Origin: Bactrocera neohumeralis
Taxonomy: Eukaryota; Arthropoda; Insecta; Diptera; Tephritidae
DNA: 64,000 bases
Direction: 5' to 3'
NCBI RefSeq assembly: GCF_024586455.1
Contig: NC_065919.1
Location: forward strand, 17,850,017-17,914,016
Each line of letters begins with the position of its first letter. The first letter of the stretch is position 1. Of the stretch, positions 23,101-38,100 are shown piece after piece. Under the pieces are notes generated by a model. The model was not told the DNA's origin and did not search any database. It saw nothing but the letters and a program-made list of their open reading frames with translations. The position numbers were made by a program, and so were the translations under genes.

Positions 23101-26100
23101 CATCAACTGATGACCAACACGTCAATAAAATAAAAGAATTGATGCTTGGGATGACTAACAGTCCGATATCTCATTGGCATCGTTGAAATATCGAAAGCAT
23201 CAGTGAAAATAATTTCTTTTGGGCCTAAAAAAAGTGAAAACATCATTAGCTCCAAAATCACTAAATATTTTCGAAAAAAACAGCGTCGCGTTAACAATGC
23301 TTTCCAACTAGTATGTCATGCAGCATTTTATTATTGGCGATGAGTCTTGAATCTATGCTTATGACCCGGAAACAGACGACCAATCGGCCGAATATCGTGG
23401 CAAAGTTGAGCTGAAGCCGAAAAAACATGGCAAAGCAGGTTAAAAATCAACGTTATGTTGACAGTTTTCTTCGCTTATCGAAGTGTGGTACACTTCGAAT
23501 TCCTTCCGATCGGCCAAACAGTCAACAAGGAATTTTATTTTTTTATGCGTCGCTTGCGCGAAGCTATTTGTAAAAAAAGCCAGATTTATTGCCCGACAAC
23601 TCTTGGGTTTTGCACCATATTAATGCACCGTCGCATACTGCACTGATTCTTCGTGAGTTCTTGGCTAAATTTTCAACCAATATCGTGCCGCAACTAATGT
23701 ATTCACCTGATTTAGCTGCGCGTGATTTCTGGCAATTCAGCTTACTCAAACGACCACTCCGGGAAAACCAACTTGAGTCAATTGAAGACATGAAACCGTA
23801 ACGTGCATTGAAGGCTATTCCGAAAATTGACTTTGGCAACTGTTGATTGGAAAAACGTTGGCACACATATATTGGAGCCAAGGGGGATTTTTGAAGGGAC
23901 GACATAGATTTTGAAATATAAATTAAGAATTTCAAAATTATAAACAAAGTCTTACTATTTTTTTGCTCATAGTAGTCCGATAGGAACAATTTACTTGCAT
24001 TTTAAAAAATAGGTAATGTCAAATTTCGTTAAGATATAAAAAACTTTTCCATACATGGACCTGCTTTTTATAGGTCAGTTTGTATAGCAGCTTGTATATT
24101 CTATAGTTGTCCATGCTAAACAATTTTTCAAAGATTGTAGTACTACTTACATAATAATATCATAATTTGTGAAGATATTTTTGTAAATAAAAAATTTTCC
24201 AAACTATATCCTATACTTGTCCTATATCGACTCTGTCCGACAAATGAGTAGCTTCTTGCGGAGAAAAGAACGTGTGCAAAATTTCTGCTCGGTATCTCAT
24301 CTGGTTTTCGTATGTTCTGGCTGTTGAAATACTTGATGTCCTCTGACAGTTGGCTTCTGCATTAGATCACCAAAGAGTAAGGCATTTAGTTAGACCACTA
24401 AAACAAGCCGGTCCGGTCTCTTCAGTTGGCGCAAACGAGAGCCGATCATGCAAAACATCTCATAAGGTACCATACAAATTTCGTCTATAAACAGAAGCTC
24501 TACGTTTTGTCATAGCTGGCGCATCCCTCTCAAATAATTTCCTTCAAATGATTCTCTTGATGCAAAAAGGTATATTTTGCATTATTCAATTTCCGTACTA
24601 CTGCTTACGGGTTTTGCAATTGCAAATCTAAATTTGATAACTTTAAAGTCATGTGTTTTGCATTATTTGACAATTTTTCTTTTGATCTGCTGGTATTTTA
24701 TATTCATATTACCACATATTTTTGTTGCGTACGTCTTTGAATTTAAAATTTCCCGATATATATGTATATACTTTCTTTAAGGATATGTACATATATGAGT
24801 ATATTTAAATAAATAATAATAATTTGTGAAAGCAGCACAAGGGTTTAACAAATGCAGGCAAAACTAGCTTGATCGAGGAACTTTATGAACAGTATTGCCA
24901 CCTTTTTAGGTTGGAAACTGTTAGCACACAATTTTAGCAACAAGTGCTAGAGGTTTTTCTATTTGAAATATCCTCAAAAAATTCTGCTTATCCACAATTT
25001 ACTGGATTAGAAAGTAATTTTTTTGTGGCAGACATTTCTAACATTTCCAACTCGACACTACAAACATATACTCGCCAATAATTTACTTAAATAATTTCAC
25101 AAACAAGGTGCATAAAGCAATAAACCGCTCAACATGCGCAAAACCTAAACGACATTAATGCGCAGAGGCTAGAAGTATGTATGTATGTATATAGAGAGCA
25201 AGCGCCCAGTTAACAACAAGACATCACTCATCCGCCCTGTAATAGCGGCTGCGGCATAGCTTTAAGCAACTTTTCTTAATTTGTATTTTATTGGTTTAAT
25301 TGGCTTTTTTTTGCGATTTTCTCTGCTGGCCATTTCTCGCGGCAACTCAATTAGTTCTCACACCGGTTTTAATATTTTATTCCTCTTCTCTGTTTTAGCA
25401 CGATATTTATGAATTTTTCTTTTTTTTCTAACATTTTGCAGTGGTGCCACAACGTCCACGCCTGGAGTATGAGGGCGCACATGTTCCACCCGGACATAAT
25501 ATTACCATCGACTCGGGTGCTCTGGCGACCGTTAAATGCGTATCGCACTATGGCAATCCGCCAGCCACACTCAAATGGTATCTCGGTAAGTTGTTTTAGC
25601 AAAATACTAGGATTACACAATTCATACTAGGGTTAACACTACATATAGATATAACAAATTATATAAATATACATATATGTATAATACCTTATATAAAGTT
25701 AGAAAAAACCATTAGCATTTAAAATACTCTTCGAGCAGCGTATTCGACCCGATCATCTGTCGACTATTTCGAATGGTTATCCCTAAAAGGTTTAGAAATC
25801 GTTCGAAATACATATTAATGGGTTAACCTAACACAACTTATGAGTACCATTCGTGTTATATTATTCCTATGAAAACTTAAAAAGCCCTTTAGATCACTTT
25901 TAGCTTTTGATAAGCTAGGTTCTACAAGAAATGTACCACAAGACCTTTTCTCCCCAAGAAGCTACTTATCTGTCGGAATGTTGGAACAAACTGAACGATC
26001 AGAATCCAGTCGCTGCATGGAAAACTTTCGTATGTAACAAAGGTTGTTGACTTGGCTAAAAGTAAATAAAAGAGACATTGACCAAATTAGATGTAAACAT

Positions 26101-29100
26101 AAGTGTAATCGACCTAAATGTAAACAAATGTTCTTTCCTTAGCTAAATGTAAACAAGGGTTTTTTTCTTTATTAAAAATAAACGAAAGGGTCTTGACCCT
26201 ACCACATGTAAACAAAGGTTGTTGACTTGGCTAAAAGGAAACGAAAGGGACATTGACGACATTGGATGTAATCAAAAGGATAAGCGACCAAAATGTAAAC
26301 AAAGGTTGTTGCCTTGGCCAAAGGGTTTTTGTCTTGACTAAAAGTAAAGGAAAAGGTATTGACCCCACCAAATGTAAACAAATGAGTCATTGATACCATA
26401 AAATACAAACAAAAGTGTAATTGACCTCTTCAAATATAAATAAAGTTACACCCGTCTCGTTTTTTCAAAAAACTGCGCATTACTCGGAACCGCCGATATC
26501 GAAGTACTGTAAGAAATAGCTGACATACAAACTGAGCGATTAAAACGAAAATAAAGATTTCCTTTTTAACAATGCTTTGTATAAGGAAGGCACTTCTGAA
26601 GGGCACTAAAGCTTTGTTGCAGTCAAAGTTAACGTTTTTCAAACTCGCTCTGCTAAGTGTAACCCTAGTAAACGCTTAGTTTTTTTTTTATAAACTAATT
26701 TAAGCGCACCAAAATTATGTTAACCTTCATACCACGAATGGTTAGGGAAGGATAATAGTTTCATACACTATTATGCTCACCTATAAAGTATGTACGCCCG
26801 AAATGTGCACGCTTGGATTATGCCAGCAACTTGCCACATCTGCATGGCCAAAGACTACATAAAATAGCAACATTTTATCAACAACATTTAGTTGGTCCCT
26901 TTTTAGCCATTCCTACTTTCGTAATTATTATTATACTTGTAGCTGTCGGCTTAATTACGCATGTATTTGTGTGTGTATCATAATCCATGCAATCTAATTT
27001 GCTAATGTCCGGTCAGTAAGTGGCATGTTGACCTAGAGTTGGCGCTGCTTCCACCACCAAAACTGTAATTATACATTTATATATATATATACTTACATAC
27101 TTCTACTCATGTACACATAATCCCACTAATAATCTGCAACCGCCGCTACCTTAATGCTTTTTAATGCTATTACCACCACTACCGTAATATAAGTATGTAC
27201 ATAGACCTATTATAGGTACCTCCTGTTACCTCCCACATGTACTTACATATTTGTGTGTTATTATATAATTTTTTGGTTCGGGTTTAGTTTTTATTAAGCA
27301 TATAGTTCCAGGTACTTTTTAAAGCATTACACCTTACAATCAGCTTCCTGAATAATATACCAGTATAGACTATACAATAGTATTCTCTGTTGGTGGACTT
27401 TCCTCATAACTCATACCCATTTTTTAATTAAAATCCTTCTTACTCGTTTACTATGTCCTTCCAGGTGACCAAGAAATTCAACCGATTCATCCGCAAATCA
27501 ACAACACCGAACCGGATAATCCGCGCACCTGGTCGGCAACGTCTGTCGTTCAAGTGACGGCGATGCGTGAACGCCATGGCGACATTTTGCGCTGTCTCGC
27601 CTATCATGAATCTTATACGGCGAAATCTGTGCCGGTTGAGGCACGTTTGGATGTAAAATGTGAGTATGAATATGTATCATATGACGTTGCATTTAAAGCA
27701 TGGCGAAACGAACATGGCAGTATCACGAATAAAATATGTTGATTGCATTGAAAAAGAACTGTATACGACAGTTTTATATCTGATCCTCATACAGTGCTTA
27801 TCAGTACATTCATATCGAAGACAATTACAAAACAAAATTTCGTATTTCTTCCAAGATGGCAGCGGCGGTAATAGTTCTTTTTTGAGACACAGATATTCTG
27901 GTTGTCATCTATTTTAAAATTATGTTTGTTCCTCGCCGTTGAATAAATTTTTTTGCAACATACACTCCTAGTTTTCTTTCTTTTAGTTAATTTTACATAT
28001 ATTGGTCTAAATAGAGACGATATTTTGGCTCCCTTGTGAAACAGCCTGCTGAAAATGTCTGGAACTCATTCTTCATTATGATAATTACTGAACTATCTTC
28101 AGTGTTGATAATACGGTAATCTCAGGTGCATCAAAAGAAAAGTGCTAGATTTCCTTGAATGAGCTAAAGTAACATCCTAATATTGCTTGATTAGTGTGTA
28201 GAGTGCCTGTTTCCAAAATCAAATTCTTGTTGCTCTGAAACATAGAAAACTACAGATAAATATCAAAAGAAACCATGTATGAACTTAGTTGTCGAAGATG
28301 CAATTTTTCTCTCTTTCTTTCTTAAACGACGCTTACGCGGTTATAGCCGAGTTTACAACAGCGCGCTAGTCGTTCTTCCTTTTCGCTGTTTGACGTCAAT
28401 TGGAGATTCCAAATGTAGTCAGGTCCTTCTCCACGAGGTCTTTTCAAAGGAGAGAGATCTTTTCTTCCTCTGCTTCCCCCGGCGGGTACTACGTCAAAAT
28501 TTAGTGTTTCTGAGTGTTTTTTTATTCCAACAGCAAGTTGGCCAGCGTAGCCGTGATCTCTTGAACGCTGAAACCTCTTTGGTATCAAACGGCTGGGAGA
28601 GGTTATTATCCGACGGTTCTTTTGGTTTTTGAACGTGTTTGCACAGCCGTATTAGTTTTGCGGCGGTACCAAATTCAGACATAGCGACATTAAGGCAGCT
28701 TGGTTTCGTCCTGAGGAGGAGGTGTGTGTAGATTCACTTTTCACTGTCTTTTCAGGCGTAAAGCCACGCTGACAAGATCTAATCAGCTTTAATCTTTTAC
28801 ACAATACGCTCGAAAGAATCTTAATGCGATGAGGAGACTTATTCCACATGCACAGATTGTGGGGTCTGCAAATTCACTTTAATATCTTTATTTTTCGTCC
28901 GCCATATTCTACAAAGAACACTGATTATGGTCCTTATCAGCTCTTCGCCGTATTTGAATGTGGGCGTGGCAATCCATGGGCCGCCACTTTGTTGTTCTTC
29001 AGGCGTATAATTGCTATTCGAACTTCATCCTGGTCGAGCTAGGGAACGTCCACTCCATCGTTATCGATTGGGGAATCAGGTCCACCATCTCCTGGTGTTA

Positions 29101-32100
29101 TACTTTCACTCCATTCCTCTGGTTGGAGAAGTGTTCTCTCTATAATTTTAATATGCTCTGGGCATCAGGCACTACATCATCTCTGTGGGTTCTACAAGAA
29201 TATACTCCGGTCTTGAAACCTTCTGTTAGTCGCCGCGGCTTTTCGTAGAATTTTCGAGCACCACCCTTGTCGACCAGTCTACTTGGTAATAAATTTTGGT
29301 ACCTTTTGTCGGAGATATATGTATTTCTTTTAATATTTATCGAAGACTCTATAAAATACATACATGTACGAGTACAAATGATCAGTGATTAGCTGAGTTG
29401 CTTTTGCCACGTACATGTCCATCAGTCCATCTACATATACGTGAACTAGCTACTCAGTTTGTAAGATATCGCTCTGAAATTGTCCTATCTTCTCCCCACG
29501 AAGCTGATCTATTGTCGGAACCGCCGACATCAGACCCACTATAGCACATAGATGCCATAAATTATGACCGATACAAATCAAGTTCTCGTATGACTATTCC
29601 GGAGAACGCCATCCGTGACGGCTTCAATGCTTAGAAATCGCGCTGGCAGCGCTGCATCGAAGCAGAAGGAGCCTCTTTTAAAAGTTTGTAAAGAATTGTA
29701 ACAACTGGTTGAATAAATGTTTTTAAATGAAGTCAGTCCTATTAGTACTTTCCGGACAAACCCTGTACATATTCCTCAACCACTATCCTTGTTGTCACTG
29801 ACAGTTTTTTTACCACCAAAATCAATGCTCGATAAGCTCTTGAAGTTGAATGAGTTACATTTTTTTGTACCCTGACATAATTGTGACAAATTAAACCGCA
29901 AATCAACGCCAGCAGTAGCAAAAATATAGAACACATATTACTTGTGTGTCAACAGCGGCTGTTGTTGTTGTTATTATTATAGTAAATTCAATTAAATTAA
30001 TTTTTCGTTTCACTGAGTGCTGGACTATTCATGTCAAGCGTACACATTAAGGTCGACCTAAATTCTTCCGACTCTACGCGCCACTGACTGCCGACCACAT
30101 CAGTCACACTAAGCCACGCAGTAAGCCACAAATCAGCAAAAGCTTACCCACACACGCACAACTCAGCTACAATTACAGTTGCTAGGCTTATGAGAAGGTC
30201 TGCGCATGTGGGCGTCAATGTGTAGCTGTGTTTGTGTATGTGTAGCTATGTTTGTATTTATTCTGCTGTGTAACATTTTCAACAATCTATTTGTTCGCTA
30301 TAAGCCCAGGTTGTTGTCGGCCAGTCAACCAACGCATCCACCTACCCGCAGCCAACAGTCACTAACCGCTAGCCACCAGACTGTGTGTGTTGACTAGGCA
30401 GCCAATATTTCAATTTGGCCGTCAGCCAAGGCAAAGCCAACAAATTTGATCAGTTGCCTTACCAATACCAGCTAGACGGTGAGTGCATCAGTCCCGCCAA
30501 CTATGCGCTGCCTTAAAAGCTTTTCGGCGGCTATTTCACCTTATTTTGGTTGCACCAACACCAACAACGCGCCAACAATGACGCCGACGCGGCCACAGCG
30601 AAAATCAATTAAATTAACTGTGAATTTACACATTTCCGCGTGTATGCGGCCACCACGCGGCAGCCCCAACGCCAACGTCGGTTGGGCGAGAAGCAACAAC
30701 ATTTGTATGCCTGCGGTCTACCGTACACGCGAATATATAGTATATACGTGTATGTGTAGTATCCAGGTGTGTGTGTAGGCGCGCTTTCTAACAGTGTGTC
30801 TGTCTGTCACAATGCGACTTTGTCTCTGCGCTTTTGCTTGCTTTTATTTACCTTTAATATTCCATTTATGGCTTATTGCTTTTATTGTTTTTGTTATTGT
30901 TTTGTGTATTTTTGTCTTAGTCGCTTTTGTTATTTTCCTTTTCAGTGCCCAAAAATTTCGACATAAATCCTTTAGCCTTAAGAATTTTATTGCTTTCTTA
31001 ACGGTTTTATTATTGCTGTCAATAGCAAAGCTCGTCACAGCTCCACACGCACAGCAGCTCGGTTCAGCTCAGTTTAGCTCAGTTCAGCTAAGGTGCCGTT
31101 GACCGGCAGCGCTCCAGCCAACACATTTATTATTATTGTTACAATTTTATGCTTCCGTTGCGCATTGTTTTCCTTTCATTTGTGTTGTTTGTATTTTCAC
31201 AACTTCCATCTTGTTGCAGATGCGCCAACCATCCGTCTAATTGGCTCACCGGAAATCGACTTAGAGGAGGATAAGGATGCGCTTATCCTACGTTGCGTTG
31301 CCGATGCCAATCCACCGGCAAGTATTGTGTGGCGGCGTGCGGGTCGTTCGGAAATCGCCAGCTTGCAGGTGAGTGAAATTTCCTAGAATAACATGGCGTA
31401 TACAGTGTTACAACAATAACAGCAACTGCTCTGTGGGGAAATTGTTTAAGCACTGGTAAATGCACTTACATATACTCGTTTATGGGGAAGTTGAATTTAG
31501 TGCGAAATGGCAGCTGACTTAGAAGGTCGTGGTATTCTAAATTGAGAGTTACATATTGATATCTCGAGAGTGTGGGCGAATAAAACGGTTATTACTTTCA
31601 GATACATTGTGGTTTAATTTTTTGGTAGTTCAAAGAAATGACAGACAGATTTTCGATCGAAATTTTTCTCAAAGAGATTTAAAGTTTATAAAAACACCTA
31701 ACCTAGAAGGTCTTGGTATTACAAATTTCAGAGTTATATATTGATATCTCGAGAGTGTGGGCGAATAAAACGGTTATTACTTTCAAATACATTGTGGTAT
31801 AATTTTTTGGTAGTTCAAAGAAATGACAGACAGATTTTCGATCGAAATTTTTTTCAAAGAGATTTAAAGTTTATAAAAACACCTAACCTAGAAGGTCTAG
31901 GTATTACAAATTTCAGAGTTACATATTGATGTCTCGAGAGTGTAGACGAATATTACTTTCATTTACCGTTTAGTTATATTTTTTTTAGTAGTTCAAAGAA
32001 AACGACTGAGAGATCACCGAACGAAATTTCCCAATGAGATTTAACTCTCTAAGTTTATAGAAATAAACATAGTGCTCACCAAAATGAAATATATTATATA

Positions 32101-35100
32101 TAATAATCTTTATATATAAAAAGTACGTGTCACGTTGTTTGTCCGCGATAAACTCCTAAACTACTGAACCGATTTTAGTAAAATTTAGCATACTGTGTCC
32201 AGTTCGAACCAACTTAGAAGATAGGATAGTAAAAACAATTCATAAATAAAAAATACATTGAAAGCTCTATTAAATGGACGTTCTATTAAGCGGACATCTC
32301 CATTAACCATGCGCATTGGCCGGTACTATTTATTCATCTCTCTTAATGACGATAACAATGGAAAGGTCAAAGAAGTCAGAGATTTATTACAGGAGCTTAA
32401 CATCTCTTATGATGTCATCGAATCAACTCATTTTGGTAAATATTTTGGGTATGAGGCATACGATGGCAAATGAAGATGCTTCACAACGTAGTTGAGGACC
32501 CTTTATCCATCAAATGCATCATTACTGGTGAGAAGATATGTGTTTATGAATATGACGTCGGAACTGTCTAACATTCTGGCGAGTGATGCTCCATAAATAT
32601 CCCGAAATCGAAAAAACCAAAGTTTTCTAAAAACGCTGCAGGATATTTCTATTGTTTCCAATTAATATATCATAAAATCAATTCAATTTTTCACTATTCC
32701 GGATGTATTTCTACCAGAAAACACACAGAAATCTTGAAGCTATGTGGTTTTCATATCTCTTGAATATCAAAATTCTGAAGGTAAACACATTTACGGGAAT
32801 TTAACATTTTTATTCGGTTTACCTTAGGTTAGATAGCGGATCTCTCATCAAGGCGGGAAAGTCTCATTTAGACTATTATGTACAGTCGTCTGTAAAACCA
32901 CATGAGAAACACCTGTGTGCCTGAACCTATCAAAAATCTGCTTATATTTTTTATATCTATTTCCGCTATTTTAGTTGGATGTCTAAAAACAAATTTTTCG
33001 CTAGTGTTGTCTCTTCCAGCGCCTTCCACCAAACAAAACTTTCGTAAAACAAGCGGTGTAACCGATGCTTCTTTTCCCTTTCCTCGATATTGGGTTTTCA
33101 CGAAAAAATGAGATCTTTATACACGCCGAACGTGAGTTCTTCCCATTGATGGTAGATGCGCCTCTAGTAAGTACTAATTTGTACTTCCTAGTCAATAAAT
33201 CCAGTTCGAGTACGCCTGAGTTAGCTCGTACACGGCACACAAAAACTTTCCCTCAGTCATGAGAGCTACATTTGCCGGGTATGCAATCCCCTGGCAACTG
33301 ACTTCCTCCAACTTTTCCAGAAGATTATTAACAACCGTGATCCAGAGATGTGGCGTGAGAACTTTCTTTTCGTAGGTGCCCCACTCACATGATGACAGCT
33401 TCCAGCGGAAAGTTGTTGAATGCTCCCTCGATATCGAGAAAGATAGTGTTTTAAACACTCGAGTCAGAGACAACAGAGTAAAAGATTCTCGATATCGAGG
33501 AAAGTCCTCGTTCAAACTGCTAGTTTCACTCCAGTCGAGCCAGAGACAAGAGTGTGAAATGCCCTCGATATCGAAGAAGGTCCTCGCTCAAACTCATTGT
33601 TCCTTATGGTCCACACGAACAAGAGACAAGAGTGTGAAAGGCCCTCGATATCAAAGAAGATCCTCACTCAAACTCCTAGTTCCACTCTACTAGAGCTAGA
33701 GACAAGAATGTGAGACGCCTCCGATATTGAGGAAGATCAACGTTCAAACTTCTTGTTCCTTATGGTCCACTCGAGACAGAGACAAAAGTGTGAAAGGCCG
33801 TGTCCACTTACATACCTTTGCATATAAAGTCGATTTCTTAGGATACTACTCCTTAAGTTCAGACCAATTGAAATCCTTGGCCGTTACATACGATCTCCTA
33901 CCGGCCCTCGGGATAAACGCGACTCTAACCAGCCTCCAAGCTCGAGGAACATATTCCAATCTAATGCAGTTCACAACTGGCTGATAGTTGCACAAAAACG
34001 TGATACGCTGCAGCTGTGTTGGTTTATAGCCATCTGGCCATGGACCGGGATCTGGAATGGTTTAAATGAATTGATCGCCCATATTAGGCGACTTTCATCC
34101 AGAAGGGTCGCAAAAGATGCGCAGTTCGCGTCCGGCATTCCGCGAGCTACTATCCCAGGATAAAGAATACTCCAAAGGTGAGTGCCTAGGAGCAGTTTAA
34201 AGGTACCTGACTGCTCAGAGTCCAGCTACCATTCCCATTCTTTAAATACCCATCCATACGTCGCTGGTTCATATTCGGCTGAAACCACTACAACTCGTTT
34301 ACATATACTGATCCAAAAATATTTAAAGAAACTTGAATCTATCAGTAATAAATATCATCCCTAAGTACTAGTATTGAGTACCGAGGCTTCAAAAAACTTT
34401 TAGATGTTCCATAAACAACAAATATGACAATGTCGTATGACATATGAAGTAAAATGGAAATTTTATTGGTGTTGGTCTAGGATGATAGATCATTCGACTA
34501 GGAGAAACCTCAAAGGTTTTAAACAACGGATTCGTTAATGGCTTTCATTTTGAATATCTTAATTCGAACTTAATTTTGCTATCCTTTGTTAAAAGTTAAA
34601 CTCTTACAAAAATAGTTTAAGAATCGGAATTTAAATTTTTACAATTGGGACAACATGACTTTTAGATATACATACATATGTCTGTTCTTAAGTTGGCCTC
34701 ATTTTACTTGTACTTTCATATTTTAATTACTTTTATCACTAATTTCCTTCGCTTCTCTTTTCGTGCTCACAGGAAACACTGCAACTGCGACCTGTAGGCC
34801 GTCGTGATGCCGGACTCTACACATGTCAAGCCCAAAACTCGGTGGGCACCTCAGAGCAGCTCTCCGTTCAGTTGGACGTTAAATGTAAGCATCTTTATTT
34901 CAGCGTTCTACCATAAGCAATTTAAGGTCATCTTTAAATACATCGCTCACTGTCCATCACTCACCATTTTTTCATTTTTCGTTTTTCCCTTTCGCAGATC
35001 CGCCAAAAATAGTTTCGGCTGGACCGGATCGACTTACTACAGCACCATTATTCAGTCCAGCCGCATTTGAGTGCGTCGCCGAAGGCAATCCGATGCCTAG

Positions 35101-38100
35101 CTACAAATGGGTGCAGAGGTAAGTGCATTAGCTGAAAGCAAAATATTAATACTTTTATTTATGAAAGCGCCGAACGTAATTTAGTTTGCGTCTCAATATT
35201 TTGGTTGACAGCACACAACTTTAATCCACTGCGCCATCAAATGTCGCCTTAAAGCTATTTTTCACTTTTCGCTCCGTCAAAAATTTAGCAGCATGAGTAC
35301 TCGTGCAGTGAGGACGAATTTCATATTTCAATAGCCGTTGGCGGCAGTCAATCCTTTCGCGTCTGACTTACTATATAATCCATTTCAACATGGCGCAGTA
35401 ACAGGTTTATCACCACAAGCGACCACAAGTTGTGCCTACAAGCCTACGGTCGTATTAATGCCATCTACAAACACACACGCACGTACACACAAGCTTCACC
35501 GGTGCCACGTTGGTGGCTGTGAACGGCAAATGTTCAATTTAAATTTTCCACGAACCGTTGCTCGCCGTTGCTGCACTTCTCCGAAAGTTGCCGTGTAAAT
35601 GGTCCGTGTTGTCACGAATATTTGGTATTTTATTGTTGTTTTTTACTTTGCCGCGTACACTTTTACGCAGCAGTTGCAATTTGGTGTCACCCTCGAGGTG
35701 TCTCCGCATGCTGCAGCAACACTGCTCGCTTCGTTAGCCGACGCAGATTTGACTGCGGGCTACACTGCTTGCCACTTTTCCGCTTGAGTTGAGTAAGCTG
35801 CGGTTGTGTGTGTTACAGGGTTGCCGTTATGTGAAGTACGGATATTTTGCAATCACTTTCATTATTGTGTTACGTTTATGATTCGTGATGCGCACGTTTG
35901 GGATAACGCTTAGAAAGGAGAAGCAAAATAAAAGCAGATGAAACCATCGATTTTAATCGCGCTTACACAATGTTTTCTCGTTGTCATCAGTAAGTTTAAA
36001 TTTTTGGGACCCATAAAGAAGAAGTCAAAACTCAGCTTTCCAGCTTTCCTTCTTTAAGTCTAACATAAAGACTAACACAATGAAACTTCGAAAAACTCAC
36101 CACATAGTTCACATTATTATCCTCTCCAAATTCTAGTGCCACTCAGGTTTCCTTAGTTTAGAGCCCTCAAAACCAGGCGTGAGTTTGACAAATTATTCTG
36201 GGGGATCGGAAAACAGTATTAAATTTTTGGCTTTCAGGTTTTATTAAATATATATTTGAGAGTATGAAATGTCAATTTAAAAACATTTTCTTATAAAATG
36301 GTATCTACTGGGCCAATCAACGAAATCACCTTTTTCAAGACCAACACTAAAGGTGGCACTGATACTATCAATTCGAGCTATATAAAGCAAAATCAGAAAC
36401 AGAATCTACATAGGATTTAAATCTATAAATCCAAATGCTTTTAGCTCTACAACAATTTAGCGTAGAATTTCAGAATGTCAAACTACTAAAAGAAAGTATA
36501 ATTTTTTAATTAAAAAAAATTGAATACTAACCAAAAAGTATGTGGTCTACTAGATATTGTTGTTATAAAGATCAATGTCGTCGTATATCTCGTACAGCTC
36601 ATCGGTCCATCGAATGCGATATTCGCCGTGGCCAACGTGCAAAAGACCATAAATCTTTCGCAGAACCTTTCTCTCGAAAACTCGTAACGCCGACTCATCA
36701 GATGTCGTCATCGTCCATGGCTCTGCACCATATAGCAAAAGTCACTTTGTTCGTCAAGAGAGGACTTTAATTCCCAGTCCGAATTAGAACCTATTGGCAA
36801 GAGTTATTCTGCGTTGGATTTTGAGGCTGACGTTGTTATTGGTGGTAATGCTGGTTCCAAGATAGACGTAGATAGAATTATCTACGACTTCAAAGTTATG
36901 ACTATCAACAGTGACGTGGAAGCCAAGCCGCGACTGCGACTGTTTGTTTGATGGCAGGAGATATTTCGTCTTGCCCTCGCTCACCAACAGATCCATTTGT
37001 TTCGCTTCTTTTTCCATTCTGGAGAAAACACAACTAACGGCGCGATTGTTGAGGCCAATTATATCAATATCATCGGCGTACGCCAGCAGCTGTACACTCT
37101 TATAGAGGATTATACTTTCTTTTTTTAGTTCTGCAGCTTGAACTATTTTCTCCAGAAGTAGGTTAAAAAAGTCACACGATATCGAGCCGCCTTGTCTGCA
37201 ACCTCGTTTGGTACCGAACGACTCGGAGAGGTTCTTTCCGATCCTGACGGAGCTACTATCAGACCTAGTTTAGTATTTTTTATTTTCAGTGTAGTTCTTC
37301 ATTTGAGTTCAAGCTTAATGAACTTGTGTACAAATTTTGGTTTGCGGAATCTCTAAAACGCTGTAGCAGCAGCGCATATCCCATATAAACAGAACCAACA
37401 GCTGTCTAGAAGATATATAATGGAAATAGCTGTCTTCGATCAGCCATTTATTTACTCGCTTCTGCTCTCTTGTCAAATAAATTACATGTAAAAGCAACAA
37501 CAAAGTTACCAAATTGGAATCGTACAAGAGAGTATGCGGATAACTCTTTAAAGTGATATAGACGCTATCTTCAATGCTACCAAATTTTTCTTGGCCATTT
37601 TAGATCAGTTTTATTATTGTGAATGGTTCAAATGAAAATACAAATTTCGCTTTTTTCTTGTATTTTTAAAACATAAGACTTAGTTCTAGGAAAATCGGAG
37701 ACAGTTAATATTATTATGTAAAAAGTTATAAAATCCTAAAGCAATATTACTCAAAACGACAAACTTAACTTAATCAAAACTTCCATCGCATGCGGACTTA
37801 CTACCTTTGACTTCAAAGTAAACTTTCATACATAAATAATGTTAATACTTGTATGATTTACCAAAATACTATAGCTTAGGTAGCTTTAATAGCACAAAAC
37901 CTAAAGCAAATGGTTATTCAATCTACCGTTCTCAGAAAAAGTAGGTCCTTACATTTTTAAACTACACACCAAGAGTATTCTCATAGCTCAAGCAGCAAAA
38001 TGTGGTGCAAAGATTTTTCATTATTGCCTCCACACCGCCAAATAGACAATTTTATTTCTGCTCATTCTCGAAATATTGCGTAGTCGAAAAAGTCGTTTCA

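Noticed and set aside
27060..27260. Possible RNA gene near TA repeats
   Set aside because: No tRNA boxes or stable cloverleaf seen; simple-repeat DNA.
30794..31102. Hydrophobic frame that could be a signal peptide or membrane exon
   Set aside because: It sits between two middle Ig exons of the same gene, where no membrane segment is expected, and lacks compatible splice sites.
31556..31929. Two identical 62-residue frames as a duplicated small gene
   Set aside because: They reflect the 185-bp tandem repeat; the frames have no conserved context or resemblance.
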